From Molanna angustata (Eukaryota; Arthropoda; Insecta; Trichoptera; Molannidae), in assembly GCA_963576475.1 (NCBI GenBank), contig OY754964.1:47318861-47382860 (forward strand): DNA of 64,000 nucleotides. Direction: 5' to 3'. The first letter of the stretch is position 1; every line of letters begins with the position of its first letter. The translations under genes were made by a program, and so were the position numbers. Below the pieces are notes generated by a model. It made no database searches, had not been told where the DNA came from, and saw nothing but the letters and a program-made list of their open reading frames with translations. Below, piece by piece: positions 25,479 through 36,500 of the stretch.

Positions 25479-28195
25479 ATCGCCTCTCCTTTTATGATCG
25501 AGATAATCCATGCAAAGACAAAAGAAACCAAATATCGTATAATCAGACAAAAGTAAACGCATTACCAGAGCAAGAACGTATACGACTAAACACGATTCTT
25601 CTTTCCACCGCAATGTTCTACATAATAACATTTTCTTTTTCGATAAACGTATATGTAACGCTTAATATCGCTTCCAGAAAACCGCATCGCGAAGAAGCTT
25701 CACCTTAATTATAATGGGGCCAATACCATACCGCAATCGCTTCCAACCATCGAACAAACAAAACCGTATAACAACTATCCATAATACAATTCGATTTCCG
25801 ATAACTCAACGTCATAACGCATTTACATAGTTCTACGCTCGTATCTATCTTCAATCGCAATACAACATCTAATACCTCTACTTCGTCGGCTGATTCATTC
25901 GTGTCCATCCGTTATCTCATTTTCCTCTGTGATTTACTTAACGTTGTCCTCTCAATTAAATAATAAAAATACCGCACTTTTTCCCAAAGGCATATAACAC
26001 ACTAAAAATCCATCACGCCGTATTCTGCTATTTACCTATCAATTATCACGTCTTTATCTCATCTTTTTAAATCATTATCTCATCCGATTACGTCATTATC
26101 TCATCCTTTTACGTCATTATCTCATCATATTACGTCATTATCTCGTCTTATTATATAGTTAGCTTATCTTACTTCGTCAAGATCTCATCTCATTGCGTCA
26201 TTATTTCATCTTATTACATTTCGTTAACCGGCTACTACTAAAACTTATTCCTTTCATCTAAACGTTCGATTTCGGGTAGTCTAATTCTGCTTTCGTTACA
26301 AATCGTTATCTTTTTGGGTCAAATGTCCCTCCAAATCTGCGCGAATTAAACTGCGAGTGGCTGTAGAGTCTATCAATGCTACATAGAGAGAATCATCAAT
26401 CGTCTAGTTTATCTGCGGGGAGGCTAATCCTACCAATAACACATAGATCGTCTATATTGTATTCTTATTCGTAATTCCGTCATTCTACTCCTCTTCGTAC
26501 CTATTCATCTCATTACTACTCAGCGCAACTACTGGCGTACCTAACTCATGATCCGGCGCGACTAACGGTCTTCTCTCTTCGAATTTCTCAGGATCTTCTC
26601 ATCATCCGAAGTATCATAATCATCATTTTGCTACCTCTCGACGTTTCTACTTGCTTCCTTTCATCCGACGTATCTTCATCATCATCTTGCTACCTATCGA
26701 CGTATCTGCTTGCTTCCTTTCATCCTACGTATCTAATCAACTATCAGCTTCCTACTGCTCGACGTATCTGGCGCGACTACCAGTTCTACTTCCGACGCGA
26801 ATTCTGAACTGCTTCTTATGATGCGTATCTTCTCGCTATTAGCCTCCACGGTCTTTACATCGTCATCATCCTCTCTATGCACATACAGCCTCCACAACCA
26901 CTACAGCAAAATCTACAGAATTGGGATCATCATTATCCTCCAGACAACTTCATTCTTCATTCACAGAATTTTTATTACTCATCAAAACCATCTACAGATT
27001 TATAAATCACCTTCATAGTCAGGGTTATAAACCACTATAACTTCTTCATCTACAGATTTATTATCCACCTTCATCGTCAGAGTTATAAACCACCATGCTT
27101 CATTAACTACAGATTTATTATCATCATCCATCGTCAGAGCTATAAACCACCATAACATCATGATCTACAGATTTATAATTCACCTTCATCGTCAGAGTTA
27201 TAAACCACAACAACTTCATCAGCTACAGATTTATTCTCCACCTCCATCGTCAGAGTTATTTTAAATTCTTCACCTACAGAATTATGCTTTGCCTACAGAA
27301 TTATAATCCACGATACTTCGTCAGAGTTATAATAAATTCGTCACCTACAGAGTTATTATTCATCAATATTCATATACAGAGTTATTTTTCTAAAACTTCA
27401 CCTACAAATTCAATAATAATTACAGCCTCCTGTGAGGTCACGATATCTTCAAACAATCGTTATATTATTATTATTAGGGCGCCAGTTCCACGTGTATAGA
27501 CCTGGTGGAACACAGGTTCAATTTATTCAGATACTCGTTAGACCATTTGCAATAAAAAATCTCATTCGATAAAAAAACGCTATCATATCCTCTGCTATCC
27601 GACGTCGTAAAAATAGTACTAAATATTCTATTAATTTAACATATTTAAAAATAAAATAAATATCTAACTCCTGGGCTAACAAATAACAGCAATTCTATAT
27701 TACCGCGGCTCATATTATCATTTATATTATTCGCTACAAACCTAGTCTCATATTTTTATAAGTATACCACAAATTTCGTCATCACGTTCTACTATCCAAT
27801 AATTGCATACATATATAACGACCGAAAATATATAAAGAAAATCCACCTCAAAAAAACATAACTATCAAAACAGTAATAAATTTCTACAACTGAAAATCTC
27901 CACGTGGTCTGTGAAAACAACAGTTATTAAAACACGCTCAAGTATCCCGACAAATAAATATTTCAATATTAGTAAAATAAATATACCTAAAAATCATTCT
28001 TAAAAATTACACGCTTCAAAAAAACACAGCTATCTACAAACAAAACTTAAATCTCAGGGCGGTTCGTTAAAAACTACTGTTTTTAAAATGTCCCACGTTT
28101 TGGGGGCCAATTGATATCCGAAAATGAAGGAGGATATACTCGTCCCACGTTGGGACGCGAAATTGATATCTAGAGAAAGGCGGAGAAGAGTACTT
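25479..28195 (-). mobile_element. Interior of the LTR element: decayed gag-pro, tandem repeats
   Basis: No intact ORF on either strand. On the minus strand at about 26393-26326 one frame reads 'VALIDSTATRSLIRADL', which resembles the active-site region of a retroelement aspartic protease ('ALIDTGA' in Gypsy-type elements) with the DTG triad changed to DST. Elsewhere the interior is tandem DNA: about 22-bp 'acgtcattatctcat' units at 26040-26220, 'cgacgtatct' blocks at 26640-26770, and about 60-70-bp 'tctacagatttat..cagagttataaaccac' units at 26990-27380. Mobilisation would need proteins supplied by another element. Confidence 0.65.
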
Positions 28196-28360
28196 GCCCC
28201 ACGTTGGGCGCCAATTGATATCTAGAGAAGGCGGAGAATATACTCGTCCCACGTTGGGACGCGAAATTGATATCTAGAGAAGGCGGAGAAAAATACTAGT
28301 CCCACGTTGGGACGCGAGATTGATATAAGGAGGCTGGGAAGAAATATATTGGTCCCATGT
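28089..28360 (-). repeat. PBS-like tandem units spanning LTR end and leader
   Basis: On the minus strand about six units of around 60 bp carry the core T-C/G-GCG-T/C-CCCAACGTGGGAC followed by 'CTCCGCCTTCTCTAGATATCAAT'-like spacer. Only one unit (28213-28196) has the full 'TGGCGCCC' start expected of a functional PBS. Three or more lie inside the LTR and two lie in the leader after it. Further units of the same kind occur at 47151-47250. Confidence 0.8.
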
Positions 28361-29254
28361 TGGGACGCGAAATTGATAACTAAAGAAGCTGAAAAGCATA
28401 ATAAAAATAAACAGTAAACTCTGCCCCTGAAAATAAAAATCAAATAAAACATAATCGGCTGCGATGTGCCTGAAAAGACAAATACATACAAATACAGGCA
28501 TGGTAAAAATAATATATACATAACTGGAAAGATCTTACCAAACTGCTGCTATCGTAACGGGACTGTAGAGGAAAAACTTACACTACATATCACTTTTTAG
28601 TATTTAAAAATAACTTAAAACTAGCTTAAATTCACCCCTCGTTGGTTATATGGACCTGAAACACACTTATTCACTATTATGCGATTGTTTAAGTTATTTT
28701 TATTCTTAAAAGTTATTTTTAATAGTAACTTAAACTATTTTAAATTCACCCCCGATGATAGGTAGAGAACCTGAAAAGAACTTAATCACTACTTTATACA
28801 ATTAGAAAAAAAAAATGCTAAGGCCGTCCGATAGCCTAGCAAACTCGCACTCTCGCACGCGGGTCTCTACAACTACCGGCCAACCACTGACTCCTACCGA
28901 ATGACAACTCACACTCACAACTACCGAAGGACAACTGATCCGACACAGCCAGGCGACCCAGCGCCCGTGGAACATGGAGTAGGGGAGGGGGGGGGGTATA
29001 TTGAAGAACCAACCAGTACCACCGGGTGAAAGCCAAGATTCCAGGAATATGCTTGATGCATTTTACATTTTAAATTTATTTTCAATAGAAAAGACAATAC
29101 TTAAATATATGAACAAGGCCTGGGGGGCCGCTATAATCCGTTCTTAGAATTAATAGAAGAAATACATTAGGCCAGAGTAAAATAATGGTTATTGGGTTTC
29201 TTTGATATCATAATGCATGGAAATATATCGATCACAATACCTATGGAAATATCA
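28216..29254 (-). repeat. 5' LTR (1039 bp)
   Basis: Transcriptional 5' LTR of the minus-strand element, adjoining the PBS at its lower-coordinate end. The U3 start (29254) faces the TMEM242 promoter, about 330 bp from that gene's ATG. By eye nearly identical to 24438-25478. Confidence 0.9.
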
Positions 29255-29258
29255 ATTT

Positions 29259-29582
29259 GGTGACCTTTTTTTTTTTTTTAGTCCCACCCGCCGAAAAAAT
29301 TATTTAATTTGCCGTCAAAGGTTCCGATCGATTGAACTGATTCAATATTTCAAAATAAAACATTGATGTTTCGATGTATCGAATGACATTCCAGGACACC
29401 GGAAGGATTCGATATATCGAATCAAAAACATCGATGTTTCGATATATCGAATGACATTCCAAAACATCGGATCGATTCGATATATCGGGACATGGCGACA
29501 CAATATTTTTTAATAAACTTATGTCAAATCCACATACTTTATAGATTATGTTAGGTCGACGAAAACAATTAAATCATTGAAA
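29259..29582 (+). promoter_or_regulatory. Probable TMEM242 promoter/5' UTR with CGATA motifs
   Basis: The space between the LTR target duplication and the TMEM242 start codon. It contains repeated 'cgatgtttcgat' and 'tcgatatatcga' words at about 29362-29490, the continuation of the cluster at 24280-24400. No TATA box at a convincing distance. The promoter role rests on position only. Confidence 0.4.
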
Positions 29583-31622
29583 ATGAATAAAGAAGATATC
29601 CCGAATTTAAGTATTGTAAAAGAAAATGACCAAGACCGATTACATCGTATTAAAGGTTAAATTAATAAAAATGTTGAGTGTCTTCTGTTTATTTTACATT
29701 ATGTCAATATTTTTGAATTTTATTTTAGCTGCTGCTTTTTTAACATCAGTGGCAGGATTTTCGGCAGTATTTGGTTTCGGAGCGACCGTAGCTGCAGCGA
29801 AGAAAAGAGACCCGCAGTATTTTAATAGAGGTAATTAACACAAACTTTCTACTATTAAATAGCACATATAATTTTCATACATGAATGAAGTACTAGCTTC
29901 TGAGATTATTGGTGAGATGAAAATGACTACAGTAAAGATTTTTTGCAAGTGATACTCATTTACTTTGATTTTAAAGCTTTTTTGTATCACAGGTATGATG
30001 GTGTCAGTAGAGACTGCTGAATCTGGGGCCTTTTTAGCACTACGTGCTTTGGGTTGGGGATCATTTTATGCAATAACCGGAACTTCGCTCTTTTGTTATG
30101 GAATATGGAAATTATCAGGAGCATCTGATGTATGTATATATTATTCAAGTTTTAATATGTGCTGAACAATATTTTTTTTTAGAAAACTGAAAAATATGAC
30201 TTACTTGTATAAAAAAAAATAGTAGGCTTGTGGCTCAGTTAAACTCTCTCTTTGTGATATTGAAAATAATCAAAAGAGAGAGATTGAAAGAACTGATAAG
30301 ATTTAGTTCTGTGGAGCTTAGTATATATACATATGTATATAAAATGCAATTTCATCCTTAGAGTGAAAAGATTGTTTCTTTGTTAATTGCTGCTGTTGCG
30401 GTGGTATAGATGCAAATGGAGCCCCTATAATTTTTTTTTACTATTGCATACATGAACATTGTACATCCTTTAATTCATCTGCATCTATAGATATCATAAG
30501 TGCCTGAAATCATGACATCAATTCACACCCTTAAACCTGGTAAAGTCCATTACCTTAATGAACTATTGCATTTTATTGTGGTTGAGCAATAGCAAACAAT
30601 TATAGGGGATGCAACAGAACATCTATAAAATTTTATAAGACATAAAATCCCAATCAATTGCGTTTGTGAACAGATGTCCTGATTGATAGGTATCTTTTTT
30701 TTTTTTTTATTTTAAAAAGAATGAATATGTCCTTGTTATAACAAGTACATATACATCCTTATACATTCCCTAAACTAAGCATAAATGCTTGTACTATAGG
30801 TGAATGGAAATCGGTCGTGGCAGGATTCAAACTCGCAACCTCTGGGTTGCTAGCCCAGCGCGCTAACCGCTCTGCCACCACCCATCTCTGCCCATCTTTA
30901 TCATAATCAATTGTGTAAATCATGTAGCTATGACTTTTGACCATTAAACCCTCATAAAATATATTATTTTATTCGCGAGAGTCACTTACATGAATTCATG
31001 AGTGAAGCAGTTAGTAAGGGGAGAGAACAAGCTTCCTTTGTCTATAGTGAGTTCTATAAAACACCCTACACTGCACCCCACACATTCAGATCTATACTTA
31101 CCACCATACGGTAAAGGTTAATTTCGTCGACATTTATAGGTCTCCGTGAACCTTTTGTATAAAAATTGTCTTGCTCAAATTTTGAAAATATACAAATGTT
31201 TTTTTCTTTGCTCGAGTATGTATTTTTAATCTCCCAGCAGACACCACATATACCAGTTTGACAAGATAAGAAGTCTATGTATGAATCAGTGGCAAAGCGG
31301 CTAGCGTTCTGGATTAGTAACCCAGAGAATGGGGGTTCAAATCTCACTTCAAATAATTTCGTTCACCCATATAGCACAAGCATTTATGCATAATTTAGGG
31401 AATGTATATTTACTTGTTTTCTAAGGAATGTATATATTATGTTGTACAAGGACGTAGTCATCCAACTGTCGATTCGTTCAAGAGAATTTAATTATCTTTA
31501 ACGAATCGACAGTATAAAGCCAAGACGCATGTATGAAGGAACATTTTGTATGGTGTAGTGGACTTTTTGCATGCCAAAAACACACCAAACACTTAGAGAC
31601 ACCAAATTAAATTCTTATGTTC

Positions 31623-31716
<94 letters not shown>

Positions 31717-32830
31717 TGAAAGGATACAAAAACAATTCCTTAGGTGTATGCAGTACAGAAATCATGAACGCCAGATCCAATACAATGATTTACTTAAAAG
31801 GTATAACATGATTAGTCTTGCCAACAGAAGAAAATTATTTGATGCATTAACGCTATATAAAATATCCCATAGTAAATTTGATTGCATTCAATTAAATAGT
31901 ATGCTTCAAATACAAATTCCATCTAGAATAACGAAACAGCGCCAACTTTTTTTCACAAATACTCTGAGAACTAATGCAGGAATTCAGGATACCGCTTTAT
32001 AGAATATGTATAAACTTTAATGACCCATTCAATGACCTTCTGATACTATATTCAAAAGGTAAATTTTAAAAAAGATCACTGATACAACCTCTTAGGACCT
32101 GGGTATGTACTGTTGAGGATGTAGTGTTATAATATGTGTATTCCAAACTATACTTCATATTATGTTGTTTTTTCAACAAGTATTGATTTTTTACATTTTA
32201 TTACTTTTATCTATATCTTAATCTCTAAGCACGTCTATGTCTAGGTACATTGTATGTAACTTCTCTATGGGAAATATTGTGATTGCACATATAAATCAAA
32301 TTTATTATCTATAAAACAAAAATATGTATGTGTGATGTGTAATTGTTTTTTCTCTTATAAATAAAGTTAATATAGTTCTATAGTTGTTATAATCATTAAT
32401 AAAATAATATGCTTTATGACTTATTAAACAAATGATACAGTTACAAAAGACAGAGGGATGTCCAAGAAAATGTGAGTTAACATCACTGTGTAAATGATAT
32501 TTCAAGAGAGGAGGAATCTGAAAAACAGGGGAGCATTTATGGAACGATGAATGAATCTGTAACAGGATACGAAAAAATGTAGCCAGTTCCCTCTTCCTAC
32601 CTCTTATGGGATATGTATAGGTAGGTGTTAATGCAATATTTTAGTATTTATTTTTATTTCAGCTTAAGGATTTTCGAATGAAAATGGGTAAAATGTTACC
32701 AACAATCCGAAAGAATGATCCGCCCCAATCAAGAACAGAATTTAGTGGATTAAATGATTTACTTAATTATCTGGCTACAGAAAAGTTTGGTGAAGGTGTT
32801 ACCGATAAAAATAATTCCATCGATAGGTAA
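29583..32830 (+). CDS. TMEM242: TMEM242 (mitochondrial inner-membrane assembly factor), complete, four exons
   Basis: Exons 29583-29655, 29729-29830, 29993-30129 and 32663-32830 (stop TAA). All borders are GT-AG and the phases agree, giving 159 residues against 141 in human TMEM242. Exon 1 is a polar N-terminus. Exon 2 holds the first membrane span ('AAAFLTSVAGFSAVFGFGAT') and 'KKRDPQYFNRG'. Exon 3 holds the second span ('GWGSFYAITGTSLFCYGIWKL'-type, first 20 residues shown). Exon 4 is a hydrophilic C-terminus ('LKDFRMKMGKMLP', 'GLNDLLNYL'). In mammals TMEM242 acts with TMEM70 in assembling ATP synthase and complex I. Intron 3 (2.5 kb) is full of SINE and LINE debris. A poly(A) signal AATAAA lies at 32965-32970. 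Convergent with PDCD2; a young LTR element sits just upstream. Confidence 0.9.
30694..30890 (-). mobile_element. tRNA-derived SINE, family A (reverse copy)
   Basis: The T run at 30694-30706 is the tail. 'aagcataaatgcttgtactat' body text (first 20 bases as in other copies) precedes a tRNA-like head whose minus strand reads 'AGAGCGGTTAGCGCGCTGGG'. The B box is mutated ('GTTTGAATCC'). Lies in TMEM242 intron 3. Confidence 0.8.
31272..31445 (+). mobile_element. tRNA-derived SINE, family A, diverged
   Basis: 'cagtggcaaagcggctagcg' A-box region, 'gggttcaaatctca' B-box region, then 'cacccatatagcacaagcat' body as in 33322-33497. More diverged than that copy. Confidence 0.7.
31460..31713 (+). mobile_element. 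'ctgcgaagcctct' family element ending in a 90-base poly(A)
   Basis: The sense copy of the family at 1585-1710, 2365-2545 and 3474-3620. It starts 'caactgtcgattcgttcaag' and has 'aaagccaagacgc' and 'caaacacttagaga', then 90 uninterrupted A (31624-31713). A second 'aacgaatcgacagt' at 31500 mirrors the start. The long pure A run implies a recent poly(A)-tailed insertion or strand-slippage growth. Confidence 0.6.
31714..32005 (+). mobile_element. LINE RT C-terminal tail directly after poly(A)
   Basis: The frame reads 'IERIQKQFLRCMQYRNHE', 'LANRRKLFDALTLYKI' and 'IPSRITKQRQLFFTNT' and stops at 32000-32002. It aligns in layout with the LINE piece at 1190-1400 ('RVQHKFLRF', 'LSNRRTISDL'), so both are the same RT region of related elements. 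The 5' part is absent. Confidence 0.7.
32445..32640 (+). mobile_element. Degenerate RTE-like LINE tail, 'GRPRKGWHDHV' family
   Basis: 'cagagggatgtccaagaaaa', then 'gtaaatgatatttcaaga', 'aacaggggagcatttatgga' and 'cctcttatgggatatgta' follow the order of the intact tail at 13200-13420, with many substitutions and stops. Ends just before TMEM242 exon 4. Confidence 0.5.
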
Positions 32831-33321
32831 TCAAATATTATTATTTTTTTAAATCAATTGTAATTAAGTGAGTACCATAACTCTATTATTTTATGCTTTT
32901 AATTATCCTTTTTTGTTTATCAACGTTGTTGTTAATTTATTATAGAAAAAAATTATATATTGTAAATAAACTTTATTATTTAGACTATTCAATTATTTTA
33001 ATACCATTTTCCTAAATCTAACTGTAATCTTTCATTTTATTTTATTCATTTATTAAGAGAAAAAACAATTACACATCACCTAAACATTTTTGTTTAGTAC
33101 ATAAAGTTGATACATATGTGAAATTACATTATTTCCCATAGAGAAGTTACAAAGAAAAAATAGACTGTTGAGATTTATTTTACTGTCAATCTCACACCAG
33201 TTGAAAAAATAAGGTTCTGCGCAGCACATATGTTTGTTGATAACTCTATATTACTTATAGATCTAATTATTTAAAAATAACTTAATTTTATAGGTGTTAA
33301 AGATTTAACTAAGAACAACCA

Positions 33322-33497
33322 GATGGGTCGATGGCAGAGCGGTTAGCGCGCTGGGCTAGTAATCCAGTGGTCGCAAGTTCGAATCCTGCCTTGACCGATT
33401 TCTTTCACCTATAGCACAAGCATTTGCTTATTTTAGGGAACATAGTAAGATGTATATATACTTGTTTAACAAGGACATATTCATTAAAAAAAATCAT
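33322..33497 (+). mobile_element. tRNA-derived SINE, family A, best copy
   Basis: The head (33326-33398) folds like a tRNA. 'GGTCGA' pairs with 'TTGACC' as acceptor stem, the A box is 'TGGCAGAGCGG', and a 5-bp anticodon stem encloses the loop 'CTAGTAA' with AGT in the anticodon position (Thr-like). The B box is 'AGTTCGAATCC'. A body of about 100 bp follows ('cacctatagcacaagcattt', 'acttgtttaacaaggacata') ending in an A run. It is a SINE and not a tRNA gene because the same head plus body recurs at 30694, 31272, 37725, 52333 and 63087. Lies between the TMEM242 and PDCD2 3' ends. Confidence 0.85.
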
Positions 33498-33529
33498 GAG
33501 AGGATTGTTGATAAAAATAAACAATTCAT

Positions 33530-33535
33530 TTTATT
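33530..33535 (-). terminator. PDCD2 poly(A) signal
   Basis: AATAAA on the minus strand, 15 bases beyond the PDCD2 stop codon. If used, the 3' UTR would be very short, about 30-45 nt. Confidence 0.45.
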
Positions 33536-33550
33536 GAATAAAATATATTT

Positions 33551-36500
33551 TTATGATGCATGTTGTGTAATATCTTGTTTAAAAATGAATTCTTTTTTAT
33601 AAGCGGGTCCTTCGGTGCAATTGTTTTGACAAGTATATACAGCAAGGATGCCCCAATCAATAGAGTTTACTCCAAGATCCAAATTGAGGAAGTTTAACAT
33701 CTGTGGCATTATCTGAAACAAAATTAGGAATAATCTTTTCAAAAAATATGCATAATTAAACAAAGAAATGCATTCAGTTTTTTCATTTATTTACTATTTA
33801 TTTTATTTTTTTACAATTTCACATTATTTTATTTTTTTACAATCACGAGCTATACCAGCTTTATGATGATATAGACGTTGGAGTATTTATAAAGATTGGG
33901 AGACTCAGATGGCTTGGACATGTGGAGAGGATGAGTGAGAAACTGCCCGCCAGAAGAGTCCTTCACCATAGACCAGAGGGTGTGAGACGTAGGGGGAGAC
34001 CCAAGTTAAGATGGATGGACTGCGTCCAGGAGGACCTGGGGGCCTAGGCAACATGCCAATTTAGCGAGAGAGAGAATAAGCAAAGATAACTAAATGTATG
34101 GAAGTGACAGTTGTTAACGTGACAGGGCTAGACAACATGCCATTGATAAACGATACGTTATACGTGATCTTATATTCGCTACGATTCCTTTCGACGCCTA
34201 GCAACGGCCATACAAACTGGTTATCGTAGGCAACGTGCCATATTTCTGACGTTTGGAATGGAAAAATAATGGTTTTTTGGATAATAATAAAACGTCATTA
34301 GCGACTAAAATTTGGTCTGGAACGTGGTATTTTGATAGACATTTATTTATTTATTTATTTTTTTCACACCTTTATCACAAAGACTATTATGAAGATTACT
34401 GCTGCCCAACTAGGTAACCCTGTTCTAGGGCTAGCAGTTTACAATTTTACCAAGCCAAATATTTGACATTTTGGTTATACATAGTTACATAGAGCGGACA
34501 CCAGACATCACAACACAGTAAATTACAATATTACATAGTTACCAATATCTTAAACACAAAAGTATAAACTGATACAGTAAATTTTGATATGTTATTGTTC
34601 TAATATTATTTCTACCATAATATGCACACCCGTTGTTGTCATTTATGTTATGTAGCAGTTTGACATTAAAATTTGCTCTGTGGTCTTCCCAACGTATATA
34701 CTCAGTAACAATATTGTTTGACAGATTTTTAATTATCTCAATAGATAATCTGTTAAAAAATATCTTTGACTCCCGACAGGGAAAAAAATCCAATGTTTGC
34801 GCATATGCAATAATAAAAATATATTCGAATATTGTTTGACTTGAGTCACAAATCAAACAAAATACAAGATCAAGTTTTCTTCTTTGAAATTATCTAATAA
34901 AAAAGAGAAATGTTTTAAAGTTTATTTGTCTTAAAATAAGATGCAATGTAAAGACAATCCTCGAACCCGCTTGTGTAGCGTGTAGTTATATCATTTAATA
35001 TTATTTCTCAGAATTATTTTTGGATGTTTAATATTTGGGCAATTTCTGTCCTTCCGTAATTCCCGTAATTATAAATTTGTTTTTATATTTCATTTATTAT
35101 CATTATTTTCTCGTTGAACCTGGTAAATATATACTTGAAATACATTTTAGTTTTAATATATTATGTGAACATGTATTAAAATATACGCAAATATATATTT
35201 TTGCATATTAAAAAAGAAACATATACTTAAAATACCAAAAAATTAATACATATTGCGTAGGATAACAAATAGCGCGCCAAAGAGAACATAACCTACGGAT
35301 AACGTGCGCCAAATAGGCGATGAGTCAGATTGAGAAAATAAACAGACTGCCAATATAACCATTGGCAGATGGTTTTAACTTTTGGTCGCCAACGACGCTG
35401 TAGCGTAGCTTATTCTTGTAATGTGCCACTTGCCTACGAAATTTTTTTCGCTGATCCAATTTAAGAACACTCTTTTCTTGAAGGAATATAAGGTAACATG
35501 GCATATTGTTGCCTAGGCCCCCAGGACTCTTTGGGCGTGGTCAATTGGAGGCAAGGAGCCTCTGACAGATCAGAATGGCGAAGACTTCTTTTGGAAGCCA
35601 GGTCCCACCTTGGTATGTGGAGCTGATGATGATGATGATGATAATTTCACATGAATAAATTTTTTAAACAAAAAATATAATAAGTCTCTCAATAGAACTT
35701 AATCTCAATAGAAAATATAAACATTCACTAACAATTGAAAAATACTTAAAAATTTAATATATTTTTTTCTTCTATAATTATTTTATTCCTATCCAGAACG
35801 ACAATTGATTAACATCGCCTTCGTGGCTCAGTTGGTTGGGTATCTGACTGCTGATCCTAAGGTCCCGGGTTCGATTCCCGGTGGAGACACAGTTTTTAAT
35901 TGTGTTTTCAGTCTGGATCTGTGAGACGATTAATATTGTAAGTCTTCAGAATGTGGCAACTTGTTATTGGGTGCGTGTTAAACTAATATTTGACATAGTA
36001 CCTGTTAGTTGCCCAAGAAGTAATAAATAATAATAAATAACATCATATTTTCAAAAATGTTGAGAGCCCGAGAATCCAAAATCCAAACCTTCTAGCTACG
36101 CCACTGGCACAAGGCATGATTTTCTCTATTTTTACCTAAAGAAAATTTATTTTATGATACACACCTAAGAAATGATAACATTAAAAATGTCATAATATTC
36201 CATGTATTTTTACCTGAAATTCAAATTGGCGTTTTGAATTACAATGAGAACATTTTGGTACTTCCTCAGTTTTTAATACAGGATGTGAAGTAATCCAAAG
36301 TGGTGAGCCACCTCGATCATATCTCAATACTTGTCCCGGATCACGATCTATTCTCATCTTGAACTTCTCAAAGGTTTTATCTTCTACAGCTTTGTTTGTA
36401 TACTCATCCAATTCCGATTCATTCTCGTTGATTAACGACCCAGCTTTTTTTTCCTCGATCAATTTTTTTAAATAGTTCATCTGCTCTTCTTCGTTTGTTT

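Larger units (their letters stand above)
24438..29254 (-). mobile_element. LTR retrotransposon derivative (non-autonomous), minus strand
   Basis: Two near-identical direct repeats of about 1.04 kb (24438-25478 and 28216-29254) flank a 2.7-kb interior. On the minus strand each LTR starts TGATAT and ends ATATCA. ATTT flanks both outer ends (24434-24437 and 29255-29258), a 4-bp target duplication. Directly after the 5' LTR is 'TGGCGCCCAACGTGGGGC' (28213-28196), a primer-binding site. Directly before the 3' LTR is a purine tract 'AAAAGGAGAGGCGA' (about 25481-25494). By eye the LTRs differ at only about five sites plus a G-run length, so the insertion is young. The interior has no intact gag or pol. 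Size and TSD suggest a Ty3/Gypsy-type LARD; that class assignment is inference. Confidence 0.9.

Noticed and set aside
25479..28195. Endogenous retrovirus with envelope
   Set aside because: No envelope or polymerase reading frame; only a short protease-like relic remains.
33326..33398. Functional tRNA gene (Thr-like)
   Set aside because: The same head plus a SINE body recurs at five or more other sites, so it is a SINE head.
34539..34856. 105-aa minus-strand ORF as a gene
   Set aside because: Lies inside a nested TIR element next to a TTTA-run retroelement end; no recognisable domain.
35816..35890. Functional tRNA gene
   Set aside because: Followed by a SINE body shared with 13447-13640 and 38455-38636; anticodon stem damaged.
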